Positions 32,818-43,970 of a stretch of 64,000 nt of DNA are shown here, piece by piece; within the stretch, counting starts at the first letter, position 1, and each line of letters begins with the position of its first letter. Under the pieces are notes generated by a model that saw only the letters and a program-made list of their open reading frames with translations, was not told the origin of the DNA and made no database searches. The stretch covers positions 62,001 through 126,000 of the forward strand of contig RSEE01000081.1 of NCBI GenBank assembly GCA_003971905.1. The letters are read 5' to 3'. Source of the DNA: Moniliella sp. 'wahieum' (Eukaryota > Basidiomycota > Moniliellomycetes > Moniliellales > Moniliellaceae). The position numbers and the translations under genes are program-made.

Positions 32818-35689
32818 GGTGGGTTGGTTGAGCTAGGCAAGGCGCGAGGCGGCCAACGCGTGCCGCCCAATGCGCATGGCCGCCGCAATTTCACACCGCA
32901 AGCGCTACGCTCCACCGACGCGTCGCGTCCGTTTCAAAGTTTTCTTTCTGTAGGAGGATCGATTAGGTAACAGAGTGGAGAGCGTTGAAATGTTTTCACC
33001 TTTGGACTGGAAGGATGGCATTGTGCATCACGCATCGTGTATCATGCATTGTGTATCGTGTCCCACCAGTCACTGTGATCTGATAGCATCACACACTACA
33101 TCACATGTGACAGTAGCGGAGTTGGTGGGTGTTCGGCATGCGGATGCGAATTGGACCCAGCGCCCACCAGCCAACCCAGCCGCACCTTCTTCTTGTCGCC
33201 CTGCTCCCACGTCCCATTTTCCACTCGAGTGTACCACTTACTCAGTATTCAGTCTGAGTACGAACTCAGTTACTCACGGTACTCACCACAACTCAGTGCA
33301 CTACGCTCTCCCAATCGGAATCCACTCCCAGTCCAAACCCACGACGGCCAAATGCATTGAGAGGCGGTTCGGAATGGGGCGGTCCATCGGTATCTTCTCT
33401 TCTGTATCATCGATCATCAGGGGTCGTCATCGTTCATCAGGCGTCACTGGTCACCGCTCGCCGTCCTAAACGTCTAAATCTAAACCCTCATCCACGTCTT
33501 TTCCTTTGTGGGCCTTCTATAGAAATGGACGTGTTCTAGGAGAAGGCTTGTTCCCACACGCTCGATCCATTGGGCCGCGTGCGGCATTTAATTTGGCCCC
33601 GTTGGATTACTGGGTCCATGCCAAACGCCAACGGTTGGTTGCTGGTGCATGGTGGTACCTTCCAGCCAAAACAGAGCGGTGTGGATGTGGTCGTAATCTG
33701 GTAGCACAGTATAGTAAAACGTTTGATCTCGCTCCAATTTCCAATTTCTTCGTCTCGAGCGTCTCGCTTCTTCCCTGTTTCTTCCACTTCGCACCAGGTC
33801 CTCTGTTCTTGCTTCTTCCCCACGAACGATTGCTACGCCCCTTGGCCGCGCCTACTTCCCGATTCTGGTCTCCCTTGCCTTAGCCCTGACTGTGACAGCT
33901 TCCAGTGGCCTTTTGCCCGACCTGCCACTTGTTCGTAGCGTGCCAGCAGTTGGTTCCGCTTAGTCCTTAGGGCGCTTAGGGCTCAGGGAGGCCCGTTCGG
34001 TGCTCAGTGCTTCACACCGTTGCAAACTCGACTGGGACTAAGATGAGAGGATACGATGCTAGGATGCTGAGAAACGGGATGAATATACCGATGAATAGTT
34101 AACCGTTAACCGTTAACAGCCAAACTACGGCAACATCTAAGATCTGATATCTCAGATCTGGCGTTAAACGTTGAACCTGTTGAACGTTGAGAACGTAAAA
34201 CGGTGTGCAAGAAGGGGGGGGAGAGAGAGTGGCGGGGAAGAAGGGAGTCGGACGGGGAAAGAAGATCCGTCTGGAGGTGTGGGGATAGTTCAAAAACGGA
34301 AAAAGGGACAAAAAGGGGAACCCTTGGAAACGGAACAGAAGGCCCGCGCGACGTGTTCTTTTTGCACACTCAGAGTACTCAGTTACTCGGTGCACCATAT
34401 ACTTTCGTGCGAGGCGTGCGAGTGTGCACAAGAGCCTCTGTATATGCACGTGGGACGCCCTGTCCAGTTTGCGCTCCAAAGGGGCCCAAGGAATGTTTGG
34501 GGTAGTTTCAAGAAGGGTAAAGGTGCCAGTGTTTCTACTGTGAGAGGATAGCTGTCCCCCACTGATGTGTGCAAAAGGTCTAAGCACATTGTCTCGACTC
34601 GCCCACAAAAAAAGCAAGTATATCAGAGAGGCCCTCTCTTTCCAGATCCGGCACCTAACGAGAGGGTGTGTGGGGGACACGAGGGGCTCAGGAATATACG
34701 GCTGGCAGAAGACGGGCCAGGACACGCCAAGACGATGCCACGCAACCATGCCGTACCAAGGTGAATTCGACAGGGCACTCGTCTGGACTGGGGGGTATTG
34801 GTGGGTGTACCGAGTGCGATCGTATGTACGGCCATCCGTGTGATGTGACAAACGACAGTGGTGGTGGGCTGGTGACATGGGTGGGCTTGGGTGGCATGTG
34901 CGTGTGAGGGTGCTGGCGGTGGATGATGGATGGGTGCAGCGGGGCAGTGGATCTGCGATGCAATCGTGACGCGTGATGCGTGAAGGCTGATGCTGATAGG
35001 GACGCTTGAACAGTTGAACAGTGGTGCGAGCCGAAGGCAGAGCCGAGTGCGCAAGCCCCGCGCATGGGTGGGCCACGGGGCGAGTATGCGTCGCGGCCTG
35101 GCGCGGGACGAGTGGCGGGGGCCGAGTGCATCGCGAAAGTCAGCAGGGCGCATGGGCAGGCGAGGGCGCAGGTAACTAGTAACTAGCCACTGCTGCCCAC
35201 GGTGGCCTCCAGCCACCCGCCCATTAGCGCGCACCCGCACTAGCCTGCTCTTGCTTAGCAAGCACCCATGCGCTTGTGCGTGCCCAAGCGCATGGGCAGC
35301 ACGCCGTGCTTGAATGCTGCCCGGGTGGTTGTTGCTCCTCTTCTTCTCTCCCACACCACCACCGCCCAGCCCTTGCTCCCCGCCCCCGTCCTCCTCCCCT
35401 CCCCGTTTTTTTCCCCCCTGCGCCCTTTCGCGCCCCCCCTCCCCCCCGCACCAGTCCGTTGTGCCTCCCCTCCCCCTCCCATGCCCATGCCCTAAGGCCT
35501 GCCTGCCCTTCTCTGCCGTCCCGTCGCATCTGCATCCGCATCCCTCCCGCCTCCTTCGCATCCATCTCCCTCATTCTCTCTTCTCTGGTCGTCGTTCCTC
35601 TTCTCGTCTTCATCTTCCGTCCCCCCTCTTCTCGTCTTCATCTTCCGTCCCCCCTCTTGTCCTCCACCGCATCCGTGCCCATCCGCACC
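32818..35689. other. Intergenic, no gene recognised
   Basis: Contains degenerate ATGCA and AGTACT arrays (33027-33060, 33240-33300), ATCGAT pieces (33405-33445), a GTTAAC array (34097-34119) and a degenerate AACGTT pair (34165-34195). An ACTAGT pair lies at 35171-35186, and a pyrimidine-rich lead-in (35330-35680) probably forms the promoter/5' UTR of the gene at 35690. Open frames in between show no conserved motif. Confidence 0.65.
34097..34119 (+). repeat. Heptad array, GTTAAC+C, three units
   Basis: AGTTAACCGTTAACCGTTAAC: a six-base palindrome plus C with period 7. The outer bases are G/C instead of A/T. Confidence 0.9.
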
Positions 35690-36474
35690 ATGGCCCTGCA
35701 CCCACGAGAGCCTCTTCGCTCCCCCGCCCACGCCCATCTCTCCCCCGCCTCCTCCTTCCCTCTCTGCCACCCTGCGCCCAGCCCAGCCCAGGACACCCAC
35801 CTCGCTTCTTCCGCCCGCATGGTCCGCACGTACGTACGCCCCAACCGGCTCCGACCTGTCCCTCCTCCTCGGCTGACCCCATCCTGACTCCCCCTCCCCA
35901 TCCTACAGCTTCTCCATCCCTGTCGCCACCCACGCCGAGCACACTGAGCAAACCGCTTCCCGCACCTGGCGCCCCACAGCCACCTTCCACCCCCGCTGTG
36001 CCTCGGGCCTGCCAGCCCTAGGCCCAGGCCCGGTCCCGGGCCCCGACGAAACACAGGAAATCCTGCTGGGCATAGGTCTGGGCCTGGGCAGCAAACCCGT
36101 CTGGCCTACTGGCACAGCACCCTTTTCCCTCCGCTCTCTTCGCTCTCCCTCCTCTCGCTCTCCTCCCTCTCGCTCTGGCAAGGTTGCCGCCACCGACGAC
36201 GCCCTTTGCGAAGGACTGGACGATGGAGATAAGGAGAACCGCCAGGTCCCTGCGTGGTGGAACTACGGTCGCACCGACTGAGACTGAGACTGGGTCCGGG
36301 ACTGGGATCGGGACTGACAGCATGCCAGCCCTGACCTCGGGAAGCTTGACCCCCCCGCGTCCGAGTCCACGTCCAGCTTGCCCACACCTACTTTTCCTAC
36401 TGCGCCGTTCCCCTTGTTGGGCCACCGGACGTTCCCCAAGGACGTCCCGGAACCCGAGGGGTACTTTGTCTAGT
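35690..36474 (+). CDS. Small disordered protein, unknown
   Basis: No family recognised. The start at 35690 opens MALHPREPLRSPAHAHLSPA. Exon 1 ends SSARMVRT at a GTACGTACG donor (near 35835), and the acceptor TACAG is near 35908. Exon 2 is open over about 125 codons: FSIPVATHAEHTEQTASRTW, RPTATFHPRCASGLPALGPG, DDGDKENRQVPAWWNYGRTD. It then meets a stop in a GACTGA repeat; with two frame changes the sequence continues to PFPLLGHRTFPKDVPEPEGY FV and a stop at 36474. The long clean exon and the good splice sites support a real gene. The end is 36281 if the first stop is genuine. Confidence 0.5.
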
Positions 36475-36947
36475 CGATTCCCGTTTCTTCTCTCTTCCCT
36501 TCCCCCCTCCCCTTGTCCCTCTCCCACTCCCTCTCCCTCTCCCTCTTTGCATTCCATCTCCCGTCGTCCGTGTCGAAAAAAAAAGCAACAAGATAAGCCA
36601 CTGTTCTCGTATCTGCTCATCATACTCATTTGCCTCTCGCGCCTCGCAAGCGGGGTTGTATAGATAGCGGAGGGATGGTGCCAAGTACCAACAAAGTATT
36701 GGCTTCGTGGCCTGATGCATGTGACAGCTCCATGAGCAAGGGGGGGTACAGGGGGAGAGGTTACCGGTTAGTTTACGTTCCCCTCCGCGTGACACGCACA
36801 AAGATGCGAAACAGGCTGAGCTGTGAAGAAGGACAGAAAAAGGAGAGGTTGAATGGCGGGAGAGGGGAGAGAAGGAGTACCACAGGAAGTCAGTATGGGA
36901 GAGAGCAAGGCAGCGCCTTCCAGAGAAGGCACCCGTTCAACCAACGT

Positions 36948-38193
36948 TCAGTGTTCACGTACGGTCAAGGTGATCATGTAGGCGACCAAGCTGATGCAGG
37001 ACAAACCAATGAGAAAACATTGTAGGCGACGAATGTATCCTCGTCGGGGGTAGGCAAGTCGTGGTTGGGGGTAGTAAAGTAATTGTCCCATGCCAAAGCC
37101 ATTTCTGCCGACCACATACCTACAAAGATAATCTCGATACTCGTTCCGGCCAATTTCGACCGCACGCTCCACAGGCCAATTGGGCGTCCAAAGTACTCGA
37201 GCCAGACTTGGAAGAAAATATGGGCAAGCGTGAGTGGGGCAAAGATCAGCCCCAATAAGGGACTTACACCGACGATCGATTCTACTCCTTCGGTATGCAG
37301 CGTGCGCCGCTCACACACTGCCACGGCAAGTGTGCACGATGTGATGACCAAGTTGATACTTCGCACCAGTAAGGGCGCAAACGGATGGTGCAACAAAAAT
37401 CGTCGCCACCACGTCCACGACGCGTACCCACGTACTACGTGTGCATCGTAGTACCCCCCAACATCACTTTCGTCCCACTTCTTCGTTTTCTTTCGTTTTC
37501 TTCGTTTTCTTGGTGTTGTTGTTGTTGTTGGTGGTGTCTCTTCGTCTCCCACCGCCTCCGCCCCCTCGTCCACGCAAAAGAAAAAACACCGTACCCCCCA
37601 ACCGGACCTTCGCCCTCCTCCTCGTCCACCCCGGGACCATTCACACCGTACTGGTCCTCTCCTTCTCCCTCCTCCTCCATCCACGCACGCCACGGCACGT
37701 TCCACCGTTCTTCCCTCGCCATTCGGACCGTCACCACCTCCTTCTCCGAGCGCACCCACTCCTCCCACCCGTCCCATCCGTGTGATCCGTCCCATCCGTC
37801 CCATCCGTGCGATCCATGCGATCCATGCCACTCGCGCCACGCGACCGACGGCACGGTACGCACCGCCAACCCACTCATGCGTACCAAGTCGCCCGGGCTC
37901 AGCCTCGTGCCCACGCCCACGCCGCCAGGACCAGCGGCAAGGTCCACGTGCGAGGCACCTCTTGGCCCCGCCGGTGACCCCGACGCCAAGCCCAACCCCG
38001 AGCCTGGTGGTTCCGTCGGCGACGCGGTTTTGGTGCTGCCGCGACGCAAGAAGAGCGCAGAGGGTAGGCGGAGGTACGCCTGCTGCAGAGGGTGGATGTG
38101 CAGGTGCATGTGGTGCTGGAGCTGCGGGAGGTGAGAGGTGTACTGTGAACCAATGGGGAGAAGTGGCGCGTTCGGGTGCTGGGTCGGGTGCAT
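36948..38193 (-). CDS. SRF1: SRF1-like multi-pass membrane protein (phospholipase D regulator family)
   Basis: Yeast Srf1 is a membrane protein that regulates phospholipase D Spo14. The start at 38193 opens MHPTQHPNAPLLPIGSQYTS. The N-terminal half is cytosolic, with Gly-Trp-Asp repeats (SHGWDGWDGSHGWDGWEEW) and YGVFSFAWTRGRRRW. After a frame change near 37500 come WWRRFLLHHPFAPLLVRSIN and LVITSCTLAVAV (TM1), LLGLIFAPLTLAHIFFQVWL (TM2), then EYFGRPIGLWSVRSKL. SIEIIFVGMWSAEMALAWDN gives TM3. A further frame change near 37040 leads to CFLIGLSCISLVAYMITLTV (TM4) and the stop at 36948. The EYFGRPIGLW...WSAE..LA.DN..T signature is what I associate with fungal SRF1. The true start could lie upstream in the acidic region at 38202-39240. 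Confidence 0.6.
37765..37820 (-). repeat. Coding 9-bp repeat (TCCCATCCG)n
   Basis: TCCCATCCG units with variants encode the Asp-Gly-Trp/Ser-His-Gly-Trp repeats of the SRF1-like protein. Confidence 0.8.
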
Positions 38194-38201
38194 GCGGCCT
38201 A

Positions 38202-39240
38202 TTACCCGCCCGCTAGCAGGAGGGAGGGAAGTGGAAGCATAAGACGCAGAGGACGCATAGGACGCATGGGACGCATGGGGAGCAGGGGAAACAGGTACCC
38301 CAAGGGGCGCGGGGGAAGGTTGCGTGTAAACTGCGGTGCGCCAAATGTCTGAGCTGCCTCGATAGCCACGTTGGCAGGTAAAAAGCTTTGTGATGGATCA
38401 TCGTCGGTCGTAGTACCGCCTTGTCCTCTCCCCTTGATGGTCCATTTACGTATTCTTACCTTTGCCTTTGCCTTTACCTTGCGCCGCTGGTGCCGCTTGG
38501 ACCAGTAGGAGCCGCTCTGCACGAGCCTCTGGCGCATCGCTTGCCCCAACCTAAGGTGCTCCGATGGCGATAGCATCCGCGTAGCGTCTGGCCACTCGTC
38601 GGTTTCTGGTCCCTCACCACGAATTTGACGGTCCGGGTCCAACGACTGGGTGGGGCGCAAACTCTCCCCGGGCGCGTATTGCCTCCCCCCCTTCCTCCTC
38701 CTCCTCCTCCTCCTCCTCCTCCTCCTCCTCCTCCTCCTCCTCCTCCTCCTCCTCCTCCTCCTCCTCCTCCGCCTCCGCCTCCGCCCCCTCTAGACCGGGA
38801 CCTGGGGCGGGGCGCATCCCATTCCTCGTCCGAACAATACACCTCGTCGTCCGACACATCTTCAAACCCAGACCCGTACTCGTACTCGTACTCACTCAGC
38901 GCACTGGACGCTCGCACTGGGTCGAGGTGGTGTTGGCTAACCACGTCCCGTAGACGCGATAGACGTACGCGCACAGCTTTGGGATTCTTTGTGGTCACAG
39001 CGCTGGAGGCAAGGCAGGCCGGGGATGCGGCAGGATCGCGTTGCGCATCGGGCGAAATGGTGGCGGTCGGGGATAGGCAGAGCGTGGTGGGGGCCGAGTT
39101 GGTCCGCGTTCCAGGTCCAGGTCGGAGCAGAGGTCGAGGGACGGGACGGGGGTCGGGCCGAGTACTAGGTGGTACAGGCGAAGCAGGCGAGACGAGCAAG
39201 GTAGGTGGTTGAGTTTTGGCATGCGGATGGGTTTTAGCAG
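38202..39240 (-). CDS. Acidic disordered protein or N-terminal part of SRF1-like gene
   Basis: No family recognised. Pieces on the minus strand read KAVRVRLSRLRDVVSQHHLD, PVRASSALSEYEYEYGSGFE and DVSDDEVYCSDEEWD. A triplet tract encodes poly-Glu or poly-Gly depending on frame. After it come EGPETDEWPDATRMLSPSEH, LRLGQAMRQRLVQSGSYWSK and a Lys-rich run. The frame ends at 38202, only 8 bases before the SRF1-like ATG, and the SRF1 frame is open upstream of that ATG. One long gene is therefore possible. The start is not resolved: the longest upstream frame has no convincing ATG, and a TATATA near 39394 may be a promoter box. Confidence 0.35.
38693..38772 (-). repeat. (CTC)n trinucleotide tract
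   Basis: About 26 uninterrupted CTC triplets on + (GAG on -) encode poly-Glu, or poly-Gly in the neighbouring frame. A hypervariable length is expected. Confidence 0.95.
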
Positions 39241-39463
39241 ACGATTGGGTTTTGGTAGTTTTGGTAGTTTTGGTAGGCAAACATCGTCTTCGACCGAGCT
39301 GGCTAGTACCCAGGGAGGTACAACATTTACCTGCACACCGGGGGCATGCCTGGGGAGAAACGGGGACGGGAACGGCAAGGGCCCAATGTGTGGCTATATA
39401 CGGAGGGGGAAAGGTGGGATTCACCTTGCTTTTTCCATGCAGCTTCGAGCTTCAAAACTTAAC

Positions 39464-39496
39464 CTTCAAGCTTCAAGCTTCAAGCTTCAACTGAAG
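39464..39496 (+). repeat. Heptad array, AAGCTT+C, four units
   Basis: Four AAGCTT palindromes joined by C, flanked by TTCAACTGAAG. The longest AAGCTT member of the window; a second copy lies at 39554-39580 and runs into GATCGATCA. Confidence 0.95.
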
Positions 39497-39553
39497 GGCT
39501 CAGCTCGAACGCGGGGAAACGTACGAAGTGCGCAGCGTCAGGGCCTCTAGTCC

Positions 39554-39580
39554 TCAAGCTTCAAGCTTCAAGATCGATCA
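39554..39580 (+). repeat. Heptad array, AAGCTT+C passing into ATCGAT
   Basis: TCAAGCTTCAAGCTTCAAG followed by ATCGATCA. Two classes are contiguous. Confidence 0.9.
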
Positions 39581-39765
39581 GTATACAGAGTTGGACTGCA
39601 CGACAATGTCAACTTCAACTTCAACTCCGTGTGCGGAACGGGTGGGGCAAGACGTTGCATGTTACATGTTGCTGGCTGAGCATTCGCTGAATGCTGAATG
39701 GTATCGTTCATTCAGTGGTTCGTGCAGTACTCAGTCTCATCGATCTCAGTACTCATCAGTCGCTG

Positions 39766-39784
39766 TGACATGTGACATGTGACC
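39766..39784 (+). repeat. Heptad array, ACATGT+G
   Basis: TGACATGTGACATGTGACC is the reverse-complement orientation of the array at 24990-25012. An AGTACT/ATCGAT mixture precedes it (39727-39755). Confidence 0.9.
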
Positions 39785-40296
39785 ACATTCATCATTTTGT
39801 GCATTACTGTGATTAATGATTGGAGAGATCAGACAGATCTCAGAGAAGAGATCGCGATCGGGGGGGGGGATAGTCGATAGACACTCGGTACTGGGCAGGC
39901 ACAATGCGCAACCTGACATTAAGAGGAACTACTACGTACTACGCGAGGCTTCTTTCCTTCGCGCTTGGCGCTTGGCGTTTACGCGTTTTACGCACCAGTA
40001 TAGGATGGTGTGTGTATTCTGATGCTTTCAGGGGCCTCACCGATCATCGATCTTCTTAGGATCTTAGGCCTCTCTGAGGCCTGAGCCCCAGGCCTCACGC
40101 CCTTGGCTTGCCGCAGCCTCAGCGCCTCAGCGCAGCGCAGCATCACAAAGCTTGTCCGTGTTGCCGCGATGCTCCGCAGGCGGTGGAATATGGAATGGTA
40201 GTATCTCCAGGTGTTGGTTCTGCGCATTCGCATATTCACAATCATTAATCACGCGTCACACTCATCTGAATTTCTTGGCAATGTCGCACTGGTCGT

Positions 40297-40336
40297 GTTC
40301 GTTGAACGTTCAACGTTGAACGTTGAACACTGAATG
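40297..40336 (+). repeat. AACGTT heptad array with orientation switch
   Basis: GTTGAACGTTCAACGTTGAA then CGTTGAAC: the spacer changes from G to C and back to G, producing the 12-base palindrome TTGAACGTTCAA. Confidence 0.95.
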
Positions 40337-40496
40337 TGGTGAGCGTTTGAATGGAGTCGATATATACGGCTCTGGTTTTCCCCACAGCACCGTCACCTGG
40401 AACGGGGAACCAAAGTGCTGTTATGCTTAGTGTGCTTATGCCGTGTGGTTGGGGGGCAGAAGACAGCAGCTGTGGTTCAAGGTCCAAGCTTCAGTG

Positions 40497-40523
40497 GTGA
40501 ACGTTGGACGTTGGACGTTGGAC
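40497..40523 (+). repeat. ACGTTGG heptad array
   Basis: GAACGTTGGACGTTGGACGT then TGGAC. Period 7; later units have ACGTT plus GG, a variant of AACGTT plus G. Confidence 0.9.
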
Positions 40524-40598
40524 CCAGACGGAGGTGAACTATGACATGATGACAGGAGCCAACAGAAGGGGTCTCTCTCTCGCCTCTACACCCGCTCG

Positions 40599-40620
40599 GT
40601 TCAACGTTCAACGTTCAACC
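40599..40620 (+). repeat. Heptad array, AACGTT+C
   Basis: GTTCAACGTTCAACGTTCAA then CC: clean tandem AACGTTC units. Confidence 0.95.
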
Positions 40621-40822
40621 AGGATCCAAAGCAGGACCTAACGTACGAGCCACCGATTGATCTGTCCAAGGATTTATACCCCTAACTGGGGGGTTCCACC
40701 TCGGGACCCCCCTCCCATGACACCTATAGTATACCTCACTCACAAGTTTGCAAATGCACAGTTGCGTTATAGATTCAACAACTGTCCCGCAAGCTGATAT
40801 CCTAGAACTTGTGTTTGCTTGG

Positions 40823-41882
40823 TCAGCTATGCCTGCGGCTCCGCCTCCTCCTCATCCGCTGGTTTCTCCTCATTGGGCGAGCTGGCTGGGTCTCTCCCTT
40901 TTTCTCCGCCAAGACGTGGCGCACCACCCGCTCGACCAGACGTTCCATTGCCGTTGTCGTCTCTTCTCCATCTTGAGGAGCGTTCCCACTGGTTGCCAAG
41001 GCACCCTGAACAGAGCGTACCACAAACTTGCCCGCCATGTCAAACTCCACGTTGACCAACTTGCCAAGGGCAAACGCGGCCATATCAATGACCGACTGCG
41101 AATGCGCAATGAGCATCACAGTAAACTCCACCGTGTCCGCTTTGACGGGAGAGAGAGGGAAAGTCACTTGATTCGCCTCGTACTCTTCCGGCGAAAGCTG
41201 TGCTTGCTCTGCGGTCAACGCCCCTCCTCCAGGAGGAGACACATGGATCAAAGTGAGACTGACGCCGTTGACGCTAATGTACCCTTTGGGGATCAGGTAC
41301 GGAGCCAAGGTGGCTGGTCGAGGAAGCTCTGGGTCGGTAGCAAGCCGGACCGTGAGCGTGACTGCATTGCCCGTCTGACTGTGCCCAACAATTTGGCCCA
41401 CCGTATCAACGTGGCCTTGAACCACGTGCCCCCCAAACCGTGCGTGGCCCGCCATGGCACGTTCACAGTTGACCCTCTGTCCCGCCTTGAGGTCTTTCAA
41501 GTTGGTCCGACGTAGTGTCTCGGGCGCCAGTCCCACCTTGAACCATCCCCATCCTCCGTTTTGGAGAACTCAGTGACAGTCAGACAGGTACCTATCGGTA
41601 CGCCATAACAAGGCAAGCGAAGGACAGAGTTAGAACAGAGTCAGAACAGAGTCAGAATAGGTCAGAATAGGTCAGAACAGGTCGAACTTGCTTGTAACCC
41701 TTTCGAATCCGAAGAAAAGAACGTACCATCCACCGCAATGCTGTCCCCCAAATGGCAATCGTCCAAAATGGAAGCTGCTTGCCGCCAACGGTCAGGGAAA
41801 GCCGTTGCCACCCGCCTTGTGTGGCGTCTACTTCTTCGACGGCGCGAACGGGAGTGGAGATCTCAACGAGTCCGGTGAACAT
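40823..41882 (-). CDS. RIB5: Riboflavin synthase (alpha chain)
   Basis: Catalyses the dismutation of two 6,7-dimethyl-8-ribityllumazine molecules to riboflavin, the last step of vitamin B2 synthesis. The start at 41882 opens with the invariant MFTGLVE. Exon 1 continues STPVRAVEEVDATQGGWQRL and, after a frame change, DCHLGDSIAVDG-like sequence up to a GTACGT donor; the intron is 41592-41726. Exon 2 begins with CLTVTEFSKTEDG; after another frame change GLAPETLRRTNL appears. RVNCERAMAGHARFGGHVVQ and GHVDTVGQ close barrel 1; KGYISVNGVSLTLIHVSPP marks barrel 2. An Arg-rich tail (RRNQRMRRRRSRRHS) ends at 40823. Length after splicing (about 290 residues) is longer than the usual 200-240 because of the tail. 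Confidence 0.9.
41629..41683 (-). repeat. 10-11 bp tandem repeat inside the RIB5 intron
   Basis: Five units of GTCAGAACAGA/GTCAGAATAG (plus strand) fill about 40% of the 135-base intron. Confidence 0.85.
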
Positions 41883-42986
41883 GGAGGGCGTAGTAGAAGG
41901 TGGGGAGAAAGGGGTGGGTTGGGTGTGGTGGTGCGGAGGGTACAAAGGGCAATGGGAAGAACGTGTTGGTACGACGCTAAACTCTGAACGTTGAACGTTG
42001 AACCCTCGCGTTGCTGTGGAGCCAACAATCCCTATCCCATCTCAGCCAAGAAGAGTCGTTAAATACACCAGGCGTTGTGGGGTGGTCCACTCTCTCAAAC
42101 ATCACACCGGTGGCGCCCATCCACTTCACTGAGATGTTAAGCTCCTGGCGATACCGTCAAGAAGCCCCTGGGATATGGGCTTAGTTGGGAATGCAATAAG
42201 GGGACATTGCTGTGGGTAGGGGCATGGGGCGGATGCTGAGAGTCCCCTGGTTACTAGTTATTTTATAGCGCAAGTAAGGGGGAAGGGGCGACACCCCATT
42301 AGTACCACGGCGTACTTACGAAGTCCACTGATCCCATCATCTACATCTAAAAGCAACTGAAGCGACCTACCAAGTCAAGCCACACCATCAACAATTTGGT
42401 ATGCTCACCGGTCACCCCGTTCCACCCGAAGTGAGGAGCCGATAGAGAACTCGAGCTGTCCCATTCGGCTGTTTCTGCCCCTTCCTTGAGCTCCTTACGA
42501 GAATGAACTCGGAGGAGATGGATGTTTTCATCAACGAAAGTCATCCGAAAGCCCCCCGCTGCACACGACCTATTTTGCTCCCGTTCCACCTACCGTGCTG
42601 ATCCGCCGTGGGATCAGAGACACCCACCCACTTTGACTTGCGCGCAGGAGACAACAAGGCACAGGCTGAGGCAGGAGTGTACGACACCAGACGGATAGGG
42701 GGCACGTTGGGTGATGGTTCGCAGTGGCTGGGAGCCGTTGCTGGCTTGCCGGATGGTGCGAGTCAATCACAACCGTTTGAAATACCCTGGCGGGCCTCGC
42801 TGACGTAACACCATGGATTACATCTCACGATCTCACCCCTGGTCCTACTGCCTCGTGAAAGACCTATAGCAAGGGCGCTTCCTGGCTTCTCGAACTTATG
42901 GCTGCACGCTGGTACCTATCATCGCCCCAAGGAAAATGTACGAAGGCATAGAATGCATACGTGGTCAAGCACAGAGCTCGAATTTT
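41883..42986. other. Intergenic; weak ORFs only
   Basis: Contains an AACGTT+G heptad array at 41985-42004 (RIB5 promoter side). On the minus strand there is an open frame at 42347-42589 with GGFRMTFVDENIHLLRVHSR. The latter has coding-like composition but no recognised family, and no adjoining exon is clear. Confidence 0.5.

Positions 42987-43970
<984 letters not shown>

Larger units (their letters stand above)
39785..40822. other. Intergenic, heptad-rich, no gene
   Basis: About 1 kb with four AACGTT-class arrays (40297-40336, 40497-40523, 40599-40620 and scattered halves), plus GGCC/GCGC versions near 40065-40135. No coding motif was seen. Confidence 0.65.

Noticed and set aside
34100-35561. 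Long minus-strand open frames between the CENP-L-like and the 35690 genes
   Set aside because: They pass through heptad arrays and pyrimidine tracts, are rich in Pro/His/Ser from base composition, and show no family motif.
42347-42589. 80-codon minus-strand frame with GGFRMTFVDENIHLLRVHSR
   Set aside because: Composition is coding-like, but there is no recognisable family, no clear splice partner and no good start codon; kept only as a remark in the intergenic entry.
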